Under the pieces are notes generated by a model. That model made no database searches and was not told the origin of the DNA. It was given only the letters and a program-made list of their open reading frames with translations. A program made the translations under genes and the position numbers. Of a stretch of DNA of 64,000 nucleotides, positions 36,484 through 44,886 are shown one piece after another. The stretch comes from Vogesella sp. XCS3 (lineage in GTDB: Bacteria > Pseudomonadota > Gammaproteobacteria > Burkholderiales > Chromobacteriaceae), in NCBI RefSeq assembly GCF_020616155.1, contig NZ_CP085530.1, positions 77,501 to 141,500 on the forward strand, given 5' to 3'. How positions within the stretch are numbered: the first letter of the stretch is position 1; each line of letters starts with the position of its first letter.

Positions 36484-37419
36484 ATGCGTATTGCCTCTTC
36501 CGTCACCGACCTTATCGGCAACACCCCGCTGGTACGCCTGAACCGTGTCACCGAAGGCGCCGGCGCCACCGTAGTGGCCAAGCTGGAGTTCTTCAACCCG
36601 GGCCACAGCGTGAAAGACCGTATTGCCGCAGCCATGATCGAAGCCGCCGAGAAAGACGGCAAGATCGGCCCTGGCACCGTGATCGTGGAGCCGACTTCGG
36701 GCAATACCGGTATTGGCCTGGCCATGGTGTGTGCCGCACGCGGCTACAAGCTGATTATCACCATGCCGGAAACCATGAGTCGTGAACGCCGCCAGCTACT
36801 GCGCGCCTACGGTGCCGAGCTGGTGCTGACCCCCGGCCCGGACGGCATGGGCGGCGCTATCGCCAAAGCCCGCGAGATCGTGGCGGCCAACCCGGATACC
36901 CACTACCTGCCGCAGCAGTTTGAAAACCCGGCCAACCCCGAGATCCACCGCAACACCACCGCCGAAGAAATCTGGCGCGATACCGACGGCCAGGTCGATA
37001 TCCTGGTAGCCGGCGTGGGCACCGGCGGCACCATCACCGGCGTGGGCGAAGTGCTGAAAGCACGCAAGCCAGGGGTACAGATCGTGGCAGTCGAGCCTGA
37101 CGCGTCGCCGGTATTGTCCGGTGGTGCCAAGGGCCCGCACCCGATCCAAGGTATCGGTGCCGGTTTTGTGCCGCCTATCCTCAATACCGGTATCTACGAC
37201 GAGATCATCCGTGTAGGTAACGACGATGCCTTCGACACCGCCCGCAATGTGGCCACCCAGGAAGGTGTGCTGGTAGGTATCTCGTCCGGCGCGGCGGTAT
37301 GGGCTGCGCTACAGCTGGCCAAGCGCCCGGAAAACGCCGGCAAGCTGATCGTGGTGGTGATTCCATCCTTTGGCGAGCGCTATCTGTCTACCGCGCTGTT
37401 CCAGCACTTGGCCGACTGA
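36484..37419 (+). CDS. cysK: Cysteine synthase A
   Basis: PLP enzyme that makes cysteine from O-acetylserine and sulfide. The 311-residue protein has the PLP lysine Lys44 in [10 protein letters not shown], the acetylserine-binding loop [12 protein letters not shown] and the phosphate loop [13 protein letters not shown]. The C-terminus is as in CysK. An AGGAG ribosome site precedes ATG 36484. Monocistronic, with its own terminator. CysM is a less likely reading because of the loop sequence. Confidence 0.94.
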   Translation: MRIASSVTDLIGNTPLVRLNRVTEGAGATVVAKLEFFNPGHSVKDRIAAAMIEAAEKDGKIGPGTVIVEPTSGNTGIGLAMVCAARGYKLIITMPETMSRERRQLLRAYGAELVLTPGPDGMGGAIAKAREIVAANPDTHYLPQQFENPANPEIHRNTTAEEIWRDTDGQVDILVAGVGTGGTITGVGEVLKARKPGVQIVAVEPDASPVLSGGAKGPHPIQGIGAGFVPPILNTGIYDEIIRVGNDDAFDTARNVATQEGVLVGISSGAAVWAALQLAKRPENAGKLIVVVIPSFGERYLSTALFQHLAD

Positions 37420-37441
37420 TTATCGCTGGCACCTCGGCTGC

Positions 37442-37470
37442 AACCCTGCCTGCGTGGCAGGGTTTTTCTT
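37442..37470 (+). terminator. cysK terminator
   Basis: AACCCTGCC / GGCAGGGTT with a short loop and a TTTTTCTTTT tail, 22 bp after cysK. Confidence 0.9.
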
Positions 37471-37522
37471 TTATGGAAAGGCAAGGCAGCGCCAGCCGCT
37501 ATTCGGGTTTACAATCGGCTAC

Positions 37523-37936
37523 ATGAAACGACTGCTTCTGATTCTGTCCCTGTTGTGGCTGGCAGGTTGTGCCACCTTGCAGGAGCTGGGTGGTGGCAAT
37601 GCCGCTGCCGATACGCTGATGCGCGAGGCGCAGCTGCTGGCGCCGCGTGTGGGCAAAGGCGAGCTGACCCGCGTGCATGTCGCGGACCGGCTGGATGCCC
37701 TGCGTCAGCAGCAGGTTGGCCGCAACGCGGTGGACGACGACGTTTTCCGTACCTATCGCCGCATTGCCCAGCAGCGCGATGCCGGCCAGATCGACAGTGC
37801 CCGTGCGCAAAAACAGATGGAAGACCGTCTGGAGATGTGGCAACGCCGCTGGCCCGCGCTGCAAGACAAACCCGCTAACCCGGCTTTTACCCAATTCCTG
37901 CTCAAGCTCTACAGCCTGCCACCGCTGCCGCGCTGA
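37523..37936 (+). CDS. Small lipoprotein, 137 aa, unknown function
   Basis: Not assigned to a family. Start at 37523 gives a short lipoprotein signal MKRLLLILSLLWLAGC with the lipidated Cys16. The rest is helical and charged (VADRLDALRQQQVGRNAVDD, then AQKQMEDRLEMWQRRWPAL), ending with a short Pro-rich tail. It lies 10 bp upstream of the YchJ-like gene, so the two are probably co-transcribed. Outer-membrane placement is likely since Cys is followed by Ala. Confidence 0.82.
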   Translation: MKRLLLILSLLWLAGCATLQELGGGNAAADTLMREAQLLAPRVGKGELTRVHVADRLDALRQQQVGRNAVDDDVFRTYRRIAQQRDAGQIDSARAQKQMEDRLEMWQRRWPALQDKPANPAFTQFLLKLYSLPPLPR

Positions 37937-37946
37937 TCTTTGCACC

Positions 37947-38351
37947 ATGAAAAAAACGCCTGTCACCACCGGCTGCCATTGCGGCCAACCTCTGCCTTAC
38001 GCTGATTGCTGCGGCCCTTATCACCACGGTGCATTGCCTGCCAGTGCCGAGCAGCTGATGCGCTCGCGCTACAGCGCCTTTGTGCTGCAGCTGGAACCCT
38101 ACTTGCTGCAAAGCTGGGCTAGCGACACCCGCCCCGCCAGTCTGGACCTGAGTGCCGACGATGGCGTGAAGTGGTTGGGCTTGCAGGTATTGGCCGCCAC
38201 GGGTGGTGCTGAGGGTGACGACACCGGCACTGTCGAGTTCGTGGCGCGCTACAAGGTGGGGGGGCGTGCCTACCGCCTGCACGAGACCAGCCGTTTTCGC
38301 CGTGAAGACGGTGCCTGGCGCTATATCGATGGCGACCTGCATGAGGGCTAG
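37947..38351 (+). CDS. YchJ-like protein with SEC-C zinc motif
   Basis: 134 residues. The N-terminal SEC-C motif CHCGQPLPYADCC binds zinc; the following domain is the NTF2-like YchJ fold (LMRSRYSAFVLQLEPYLLQSW, then VEFVARYKVGGRAYRLHETS, and DGAWRYIDGDL). The family has no established reaction. ATG 37947 was chosen because it starts directly before the SEC-C motif; no strong ribosome site is seen, and translation may be coupled to the lipoprotein gene. Confidence 0.88.
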   Translation: MKKTPVTTGCHCGQPLPYADCCGPYHHGALPASAEQLMRSRYSAFVLQLEPYLLQSWASDTRPASLDLSADDGVKWLGLQVLAATGGAEGDDTGTVEFVARYKVGGRAYRLHETSRFRREDGAWRYIDGDLHEG

Positions 38352-38463
38352 GGTGTTTACCTAAGCGATTGATAGCGATCATTTTTTATCGCTATCGGGC
38401 TAGGAATGTTGGCCGCGTGTGCCATGCTGGAACGGGCGTCTGCCCGGAAAACGGAGGTGACAC

Positions 38464-38772
38464 GTGAACGATACACTGCATGACTTCATTGCCCAGCTGG
38501 AACGCCACCAGGCCGAAGGGCGCGACCTGGGCCAGCTGTTATCCGTCGACCCGGTGCGCCAGCTGGCGTTACCGCTCAATCACCAGACTTGCAGCCAGCT
38601 GCGTGCCATGGCGCAAGTGTTCCAGTGCGACGAGGCCTTGCTGGCATCGGCCATTCTGGCCGGGGCGTTGCGCCATATGCAGCAGCACCTGGACGAAGAC
38701 CTGGATGCACTGGCCAGGCTGGCGCGCGAGGCGCTGGACAGCCCGTGCCAGGCCGCCAGCGAAGCCATCTAG
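38464..38772 (+). CDS. Hypothetical protein, 102 aa, GTG start
   Basis: Not recognised. GTG at 38464 follows a strong ribosome site GGAGGTG at 38453-38459, which supports the gene. The product is soluble, acidic and almost all helical (for example [20 protein letters not shown] and [18 protein letters not shown]). It overlaps the 3' end of ohrR on the opposite strand by 4 bp. Nothing in the neighbourhood points to its function. Confidence 0.72.
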   Translation: MNDTLHDFIAQLERHQAEGRDLGQLLSVDPVRQLALPLNHQTCSQLRAMAQVFQCDEALLASAILAGALRHMQQHLDEDLDALARLAREALDSPCQAASEAI

Positions 38773-39212
38773 CCCGGCTTGCCCTGCAGCAGCATGGTCA
38801 GTTGCTGCAGGGTTTGTCGCAGCATGGCCGATTCCGCCTCGCGCCCCTCTGCGCCGTAGCGGCAGCGCATGGCCTGCGGGATGGCGGCGGCCTGTGTTTC
38901 CAGTGCCTTGCCGGCGTCGCTTAGCCATACTTCTACCCGCCGTTCATCGTTGCTGGCGCGCCGCCGCAGCAGCAGGCCGGCCGCTTCCAGCCGTTTCAAG
39001 AGCGGTGTCAAGGTACCGGAATCCAGCAGCAAGCGTTCGCCCAGCTGCTTGACGCTGGCACCGTCTTGCTCCCATAGCACCAGCAGCACCAGGTATTGCG
39101 GGTAGGTCAGCCCCAACGCGTTCAGCAGCGGCTGGTAGGCCTGCGTCATGCTGCGGCTGGCCGCGTACAGCGCAAAGCACAGTTGGCGATCCAGTTGCAG
39201 CTCCGGCGTCAT
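38769..39212 (-). CDS. ohrR: MarR-family organic-hydroperoxide regulator OhrR
   Basis: A 147-residue winged-helix repressor that senses organic peroxides. It opens [20 protein letters not shown], with the reactive cysteine of OhrR at Cys12, and continues with the MarR DNA-binding region ([27 protein letters not shown]). Oxidation of Cys12 should release the operator. Its ATG overlaps the stop of the glutathione peroxidase gene by 4 bp (ATGA), so the two are one operon, and an operator-like site sits upstream of the pair. Confidence 0.93.
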   Translation of the reverse strand: MTPELQLDRQLCFALYAASRSMTQAYQPLLNALGLTYPQYLVLLVLWEQDGASVKQLGERLLLDSGTLTPLLKRLEAAGLLLRRRASNDERRVEVWLSDAGKALETQAAAIPQAMRCRYGAEGREAESAMLRQTLQQLTMLLQGKPG

Positions 39213-39685
39213 AGCAGGCGCTCGATCTCGCTGCGCAGCGCTTCCGGCTTGGTACGCGGGCCAAAGCGGCCAACCACCTGGCCCTGGCGATTCACCAGAA
39301 ACTTGGTGAAATTCCACTTGATGCCACGGGTGCCCAGAATGCCGGCTTTCTGCTGTTTCAGGTATTGCCACAGCGGGTGGGCGTGGGCGCCGTTGACGTC
39401 TACCTTGGCCGCCAGCCTGAAGCTGACGCCGTAGTTTTTCTGGCAAAAGCTGCCAATGGCTTCGGCGGCGCCGGGTTCCTGCTTGCCAAACTGGTTGCAA
39501 GGGAAGCCGATTACCGCCAGGCCTTGCTCGCCCAGCTCGCGGTGCAGTGCTTCCAGGCCTTCGTACTGATAGGTAAAGCCACACTCGCTGGCGGTGTTGA
39601 CCAGCAGCAGCACCTTGCCCTGGTAGTCGGCCAGCTGGATGTCGCCGCCCAGCAGGGCGGGTACGCGGTATTGGTAGATGGACAT
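39209..39685 (-). CDS. Glutathione peroxidase family thiol peroxidase
   Basis: Reduces hydrogen peroxide or organic hydroperoxides. The 158-residue protein has the family motif [16 protein letters not shown] with the peroxidatic Cys35 (Cys in place of selenocysteine), [13 protein letters not shown], and [12 protein letters not shown] with the conserved Trp-Asn-Phe. It is translationally coupled to ohrR, so it is probably the peroxide-induced effector. The usual Ohr enzyme is not adjacent. Start at 39685 fits the family. Confidence 0.93.
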   Translation of the reverse strand: MSIYQYRVPALLGGDIQLADYQGKVLLLVNTASECGFTYQYEGLEALHRELGEQGLAVIGFPCNQFGKQEPGAAEAIGSFCQKNYGVSFRLAAKVDVNGAHAHPLWQYLKQQKAGILGTRGIKWNFTKFLVNRQGQVVGRFGPRTKPEALRSEIERLL

Positions 39686-39706
39686 GGGTTATTTCAATTT
39701 TGAAAA

Positions 39707-39728
39707 ATTAAATTGCACACAATTAAAT
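39707..39728. promoter_or_regulatory. Candidate OhrR operator upstream of glutathione peroxidase
   Basis: AATTG-CACA-CAATT (39711-39724) is a perfect inverted repeat inside a longer AT-rich near-palindrome, 25 bp upstream of the peroxidase start. It resembles the AATTG/CAATT half-sites known for OhrR-type repressors. Confidence 0.65.
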
Positions 39729-39867
39729 ATGCCAAAAAAAGAGCGAAGCGGCAAGGGGGAACCACAACGCTCATAAGAAACGGCTTGCTGTGCCCAGGGC
39801 GAACCATGATTGGTGCGCCCTGAATTCATCCTAGACCAGCCGCCAGAAATTGCGAGTTTTGACCCAA

Positions 39868-39895
39868 AACAAAAAACGCGGCCGGGGCCGCGTTG
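39868..39895 (-). terminator. dcd terminator
   Basis: Read on the minus strand: AACGCGGCC / GGCCGCGTT stem followed by TTTTTG, 20 bp after the dcd stop codon. Confidence 0.9.
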
Positions 39896-39914
39896 TACGG
39901 GTGTACTGGCTTGT

Positions 39915-40484
39915 TCAAGGGCGGGGCAGGGTAACGCCAACCTGGCCCATGTATTTGCCGGCACGGTCTTTGTACGATACGTCGCAGATTTCGTCTGACT
40001 CGAAGAACAGCACCTGGGCCACGCCTTCGTTGGCGTAGATCTTGGCTGGCAGCGGGGTGGTGTTGGAAAACTCCAGAGTGACGTAGCCTTCCCATTCCGG
40101 TTCGAACGGCGTTACGTTCACGATAATGCCGCAACGGGCGTAGGTGGATTTCCCCAGGCACACGGTGAGTACCGAGCGCGGGATGCGGAAATACTCCACG
40201 GTGCGGGCCAGTGCAAAGCTGTTGGGCGGGATGATGCAGTAGCCCTTACCGGAGACTTCTACAAACGAATCCGGGTCGAAGTTTTTCGGGTCGACAATGG
40301 TGCTGTTGATATTGGTGAACACCTTGAATTCGTCGGCGCAGCGGATATCGTAGCCGTAGCTGGAGGTGCCGAACGAGATCACCTTTTCGCCGTTCACGTT
40401 CTTGACCTGGTCGTACACAAACGGCTCGATCATGCCGTGTTCTTCGGCCATGCGGCGAATCCACTTGTCGGATTTGATGGTCAT
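39915..40484 (-). CDS. dcd: dCTP deaminase
   Basis: Converts dCTP to dUTP for thymidylate synthesis; works as a homotrimer of the dUTPase fold. The 189-residue protein starts [20 protein letters not shown] and carries the catalytic and nucleotide-binding block [20 protein letters not shown], with the catalytic Glu in [17 protein letters not shown]. The start at 40484 replaces a longer frame with no family similarity. Monocistronic, with a strong terminator. Confidence 0.95.
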   Translation of the reverse strand: MTIKSDKWIRRMAEEHGMIEPFVYDQVKNVNGEKVISFGTSSYGYDIRCADEFKVFTNINSTIVDPKNFDPDSFVEVSGKGYCIIPPNSFALARTVEYFRIPRSVLTVCLGKSTYARCGIIVNVTPFEPEWEGYVTLEFSNTTPLPAKIYANEGVAQVLFFESDEICDVSYKDRAGKYMGQVGVTLPRP

Positions 40485-40786
40485 TGTATTGTTCTCTTTC
40501 GGGCTAGCTTTCAGTTGGCTGGATTTTACTGGTACACAGGCGCAGGCGCTACTTTGCCATGTGTTGGCCTGATGGTGGGCGGATTTGGCATGGCGATTCA
40601 ATAGCTGTCATTTTTAGTGCGATAAATAGGGTTTTGTTAAAATTAAATGCCCTATTGCCGCGTATCGATGGTGGTAAAGTGAATATTATTGCGAATAATT
40701 CGCAAAAATGTACCATGACAGGCTGGGTGGCCTGTACTAGAATCCGCCTATTCGAATCATGACCAAGTATTACAGGGGCAAACACC
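40485..40786. promoter_or_regulatory. dcd/bacterioferritin divergent promoter region with palindrome
   Basis: About 300 bp without a gene. It is AT-rich towards the bacterioferritin side. A perfect 13-bp palindrome GCGAATAATTCGC lies at 40691-40703, about 85 bp before the bacterioferritin start. It could be a regulator site but it matches no iron-regulator consensus that I know well. Confidence 0.45.
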
Positions 40787-41275
40787 ATGCAAGGCCATCC
40801 AAAGATCATCGCGCTGCTTAACGACCTGCTGGCAGAAGAGCTGTCTGCCGCAGACCAGTATTTTGTTCACGCCGAGATGTATAAAGACTGGGGTCTGAAC
40901 AAGCTGTTTGCCCGTATCGACCACGAGCGCGAGGACGAGCTGGAACACGCTCGTACCCTGATCGCCCGCATCCTCTTCCTGGGCGGCAAGCCCAACGTGG
41001 CCAAGCGTGTGCCTATCGTCATCGGCGACGACGTGCCGTCCATGCTCAAAAGCGACCTGGACGTGGAATACCGCGTGGCTGCAGCACTGAAAGACGTGAT
41101 CGCCGTCTGTGAGCAGGAGCGCGACTACATCACCCGCGAACAGCTGATGGTGCTGCTGGAAGAAACCGAAAACGACCACGCCCACTGGCTGGAACAGCAA
41201 ATCAAGCTGATCGACCTGGTAGGCCTGGCCAATTACCAGCAATCGCAAATGGCCGGCGACGCCAGCGCCAGCTAA
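40787..41275 (+). CDS. bfr: Bacterioferritin lacking the haem-ligand methionine
   Basis: Iron-storage ferritin of 162 residues, assembling as a 24-mer shell. The di-iron ferroxidase ligands are all present by alignment to E. coli Bfr: Glu18 (AEELSAADQY), Glu51 and His54 (DELEHA), Glu94 (LDVEYR), Glu127 and His130 (TENDHAHW). The axial haem ligand Met52 is replaced by Leu (DEMKHA in E. coli, DELEHA here), so this chain should not bind haem at its subunit interface. It resembles the alpha-type subunit of two-subunit bacterioferritins; no second bfr gene is in the window. Confidence 0.93.
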   Translation: MQGHPKIIALLNDLLAEELSAADQYFVHAEMYKDWGLNKLFARIDHEREDELEHARTLIARILFLGGKPNVAKRVPIVIGDDVPSMLKSDLDVEYRVAAALKDVIAVCEQERDYITREQLMVLLEETENDHAHWLEQQIKLIDLVGLANYQQSQMAGDASAS

Positions 41276-41292
41276 GTCCCCCGGCCGCGGCT

Positions 41293-41305
41293 TGCGGCCA
41301 ACCTT
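41293..41305 (-). repeat. Exact AAGGTTGGCCGCA repeat after bacterioferritin
   Basis: An exact 13-mer, 18 bp after the bfr stop codon and just before its terminator. Confidence 0.8.
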
Positions 41306-41312
41306 GCCAGAT

Positions 41313-41345
41313 ACCCTGCCTGCTTGCGCGCGCAGGGTTTTTTAT
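41313..41345 (+). terminator. bfr terminator
   Basis: ACCCTGC / GCAGGGT stem with GC-rich loop and a TTTTTT tail. Confidence 0.85.
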
Positions 41346-41422
41346 TGCCTGCGGTTTGAAATAATTGAAACACACGCTGTGCCGCTTTCTGTTAAACCTG
41401 ATGGTAAAAAAGGGAGACAAAC

Positions 41423-42163
41423 ATGGACGACAGGCATGCCGTGCTGATTGTGGATGACGAGGCCGACATCCGCGACTGGCTGGCCGAGCTGCTGCAGGAT
41501 TGTGGCTACGCGGTGGTAGGGGCGGCCAACGGCCGCGAGATGCAGGCAGCGCTGCAACAGCACAGCTTTGCGCTGGTGGTGCTGGACCTGCGGCTGAAGG
41601 GCGAAGACGGCTTGCAGCTGGCGCGCACGCTGCGTGCACAGTCGGCGGTGCCCATCATCATGATGAGCGGCAAAGGCGACGAAACCGACCGCGTGCTGGG
41701 GCTGGAGCTGGCCGCCGACGACTACCTGACCAAGCCGTTTTCCGGCCGTGAATTTCTGGCACGGGTGCGTGCCGCGTTGCGCCGAGCCACCGAGCTATCG
41801 TTGCCCATGCTGCGCAAACCGGGCGAGGCGCACGAGTGCTACTGCTTTCACGACTGGATTCTGGATGCCACCGCCCGCGAGCTGCGCCATAGCCGTGGCG
41901 GCGAGCCATGCCCGCTCACCCAGGGCGAGTACGCGCTGTTGGCCGCACTGGTACGCCACCCCGGCCGGGTGTGGAGCCGCGAGCAGCTGCTGGAGCAAAC
42001 CCGCGGCCTGGACACCGAGGTATTCGACCGCACCATCGACGTGCTGATCCTGCGCCTGCGCCGCAAGATCGAACCCAACCCGCGCCTGCCGGCGCTGATC
42101 TGTACCGAACGTGGCGCCGGCTATGTGTTTCGCGCCAGCGTCAGCAAAACCCAGAGCGCATGA
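41423..42163 (+). CDS. OmpR/TorR-family response regulator
   Basis: 246 residues: receiver domain (about 1-120) with phospho-acceptor Asp55 in VVLDLRLKGEDG, the acidic pair in VDDEAD and Lys in TKPFSG, then a winged-helix domain (about 140-240; LTQGEYALLAALVRHPGRVW and RTIDVLILRLRRKIEPNPRL). Its last codons overlap the first ATG of the hybrid kinase, so the two form a two-component pair. The sugar-transport genes that follow are its likely targets, but no promoter motif proves this. Confidence 0.93.
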   Translation: MDDRHAVLIVDDEADIRDWLAELLQDCGYAVVGAANGREMQAALQQHSFALVVLDLRLKGEDGLQLARTLRAQSAVPIIMMSGKGDETDRVLGLELAADDYLTKPFSGREFLARVRAALRRATELSLPMLRKPGEAHECYCFHDWILDATARELRHSRGGEPCPLTQGEYALLAALVRHPGRVWSREQLLEQTRGLDTEVFDRTIDVLILRLRRKIEPNPRLPALICTERGAGYVFRASVSKTQSA

Positions 42164-44733
42164 TGCCCACCCTGTTGCAACAGCTGCGTAGCCAGCCTAT
42201 ACGTGCCCGGCTGCAGGCGGCTTTTGTCTTGCTATTTGTGCTGATGCTGGTGGTGATCGTGGTCAGCATCAGCGCTATGCGCAATACGCTGGACACCCTC
42301 ACCGGCTTTCGCGAGGAAGTGATGCCCGAGCTGGCCCGCGTGCTGGAGCTGGCCGAGAAAGTATCGCAAATTGCCGCCATCGCGCCGTCGCTGGCCGACA
42401 GCTACGCGCCGGAAACGCTGTCGCGCGACATTAACCGGCTGCAGGCGCTCACGCGCGAAATCCGCCAGTTATCACAAAACCTGCCACCAGAAGCCGACCG
42501 CCAGCTGGCGGTGAGCAGCATGCTCGAAGGCGCCGAGCGCGACCTGTCGCAACTGCTGCTGCTATCGGCGCAGCGCCGCCGCAGCCAGCAAATCCTCAAT
42601 ATCTACATGGCGCGGCTGGACGAGCTGGGCGGCAGGTTGGCCGCACAGCACGCCGCGCAGGCCAGGCAGGCGCCCACGCTGATTCCACTGTGGCAAACGC
42701 TGTTGGCGGTGCCGCTATCGCGCGACCGCGCCCGGCTGGGCGAGCTGGAAGCCAGCGCCGAGGCGCTGATGCTGGCCATGCAGCAACGCGGCGAATCGTC
42801 GCAGCTGCCAGACTGGCTGGTGGTCGAGCTGGAAGTGATGGTGCAGGCACCACAAAATCTGTTCGAGCAGCAGCGCGAGCTGACCGAAAGCGGCGAACGC
42901 ATTGCGGTACTGCTACAGCTGTACCGCAGCAATGCCGAGCACCTTAGCCGCCGTACCGCCCGCTACGTGCAGGCTATCCGCCAGCAAGCCGACGACCGCA
43001 GCGGGCAGATGGCCACCGAAATCCGCTCCGGTAGCAGTAGTGCCTTGCTGCTGGCAGCTATTGGTGTGGCGGTGGCCATGTTGGCCGCGGCTTATGTGCG
43101 CCGCGTCGCGCAGCGCATGCAGGCCATTTCCAGTGTGATGAGCCGGCTGGCCGGCGGCGATACCGAGCAGCTGACGCCGGCTACCGAGCAGGCCGACGAA
43201 ATCGGCGATCTGGCACGCGCCTTCCAGGTATTCCGCGACAACCTGCTGGAAAAGCAGCGCCTGTCACACGGTATTGAGGCGCAGCGCCGCCTGTTGCAGA
43301 CGGTGTTTCGCAGCATGCACGACGGCCTGTCGGTGTACGACGAAGACGGCAAACTGATGGTATGGAACCCGCAGTTCCCGGCGCAGCTGGGCATGACGGC
43401 TGGCAGTCTGTACAGCGGCATGCCCTACACCGCGCTGCGTGCTGCCATGCCGGCTGGCACGCGCTGGGAGGCGGTGGCCGGCGACACCGTGGCCCAGCCG
43501 GACGACAGCCACCGCATTGCCAGCCACGCCGAGCTGCACCTGCCCGGCGGGCGCGTGCTGGAGTTCATGAGCCACGCCATGCCGGAAGGCGGCTGGGTGG
43601 CGGTATGCCGCGACGTATCGGCACGACGCGCCGCCGAGGCGCAGCTGCAGCAGATGCAGAAAATGGAAGTACTGGGCCAGCTTACCGGTGGCGTGGCGCA
43701 CGACTTCAACAATATCCTGATCGCCATCCTGGGCAACCTGGAGCTGCTGGAACAACGCGCCGACCTGCCGGCCGAGGCGCGCCAGCGGCTGGAGCGCGCT
43801 CACGTAGCGGCCAACAAGGCGGCGGCGCTCACCCGCCGGCTGCTGGCCTTTGCCCGCCGTCAGCCCCTGTGTACCGAGCGGGTGGACGTAGGCGACATGC
43901 TGTACGAGATGCTGGACCTGGTGGAATACAGCGTCAGCGATGGCATCCGCGTCAGTGTGGACGCGCCGGAAGGCCTGGTGGTGCAGGTGGACCGCGGCCA
44001 GCTGGAAAACGCCATCCTCAACCTGGCACTGAATGCCGCGCAGGCGATGGGCGAGCACGGCAGCCTGCAGCTAAGGGTTGGCCGTATCCAGCGCGACGGC
44101 CGCGACTGGGTGGCCATCAATGTGCAGGACGACGGGCCTGGCATTCCGCCCGAGGTATTGCCGCACGTGCTGGAGCCGTTCTTTACCACCAAGGCGCAGG
44201 GCAAGGGCAGTGGCCTGGGGCTATCTATCGTGTACGGTTTTGTGAAGCAAAGCGGTGGCGAGCTGGCCATTCACAGCCGCCAGGGCGAGGGCACTACCGT
44301 GTGCATCGAGCTGCCGGCCAGCGCCGGCCAGCATAGCCCGCAAGCCAGCGCCAGCGCGCTGCCGGCGGTCCTGCCTGCGCGCCACGTATTGCTGGTGGAG
44401 GATGACGCCGACGTGCGCGATACCGCCCAGCAACAGTTGGCCGCATTGGGGGCGCGAGTCAGCGTGTTTGCCAGCGAGGCGGCGCTACTGGGCTGGCTGG
44501 CAGCCGGTGGCGAGGCAGACCTGGTGCTGTCCGACATCATGCTGGGCGAGGGCGGTGACGGCGTGCGGCTGTACCGCACGCTGCAGGCCGCCTACCCGGC
44601 GCTGCGCGTGGTGCTGACTTCCGGCCTGCCGCCCGAGCACCACGCCCGTCGCAGCGACTGGCCGGCCGGGGTGCCGTTCCTGGCCAAACCTTACCGCCGC
44701 GACGACCTGGCGCGTTTGCTGGCCTTGGCCTAG
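42160..44733 (+). CDS. Hybrid sensor histidine kinase with C-terminal receiver domain
   Basis: 857 residues. TM1 at about 20-40, a helical periplasmic domain to about 285 (four-helix-bundle type, TorS-like), TM2 at about 290-310, HAMP, then a PAS domain (SMHDGLSVYDEDGKLMVWNP), HisKA with phospho-acceptor His514 in VAHDFNN, HATPase with N box NLALNAAQAMGEH and G boxes, and a receiver (about 745-857) with Asp792. No Hpt domain is present, so phosphate either returns to the receiver or acts through an unlinked Hpt. The start overlaps the regulator's stop by 4 bp (ATGA). Adjacent to the sugar ABC genes 150 bp downstream. Confidence 0.9.
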   Translation: MMPTLLQQLRSQPIRARLQAAFVLLFVLMLVVIVVSISAMRNTLDTLTGFREEVMPELARVLELAEKVSQIAAIAPSLADSYAPETLSRDINRLQALTREIRQLSQNLPPEADRQLAVSSMLEGAERDLSQLLLLSAQRRRSQQILNIYMARLDELGGRLAAQHAAQARQAPTLIPLWQTLLAVPLSRDRARLGELEASAEALMLAMQQRGESSQLPDWLVVELEVMVQAPQNLFEQQRELTESGERIAVLLQLYRSNAEHLSRRTARYVQAIRQQADDRSGQMATEIRSGSSSALLLAAIGVAVAMLAAAYVRRVAQRMQAISSVMSRLAGGDTEQLTPATEQADEIGDLARAFQVFRDNLLEKQRLSHGIEAQRRLLQTVFRSMHDGLSVYDEDGKLMVWNPQFPAQLGMTAGSLYSGMPYTALRAAMPAGTRWEAVAGDTVAQPDDSHRIASHAELHLPGGRVLEFMSHAMPEGGWVAVCRDVSARRAAEAQLQQMQKMEVLGQLTGGVAHDFNNILIAILGNLELLEQRADLPAEARQRLERAHVAANKAAALTRRLLAFARRQPLCTERVDVGDMLYEMLDLVEYSVSDGIRVSVDAPEGLVVQVDRGQLENAILNLALNAAQAMGEHGSLQLRVGRIQRDGRDWVAINVQDDGPGIPPEVLPHVLEPFFTTKAQGKGSGLGLSIVYGFVKQSGGELAIHSRQGEGTTVCIELPASAGQHSPQASASALPAVLPARHVLLVEDDADVRDTAQQQLAALGARVSVFASEAALLGWLAAGGEADLVLSDIMLGEGGDGVRLYRTLQAAYPALRVVLTSGLPPEHHARRSDWPAGVPFLAKPYRRDDLARLLALA

Positions 44734-44886
44734 GCAGGGCGCGGCGGGTGTTGCAATTGTTAATGGCAACGGCATGGCAATGAAATGCCGCATTAACGTT
44801 TCCGCGTTTAGATGGCAGGGCGACGGCACGCTGCCGGCCACAGGGCCTGCAGGCGTGCGGCCAACAACACAACGAGGAGACACAAG

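Noticed and set aside
44734..44886. GGCAT-N9-ATGCC inverted repeat upstream of the sugar-binding protein as an operator
   Set aside because: Half-sites are only 5 bp and the spacing fits no clear regulator type; chance is likely.
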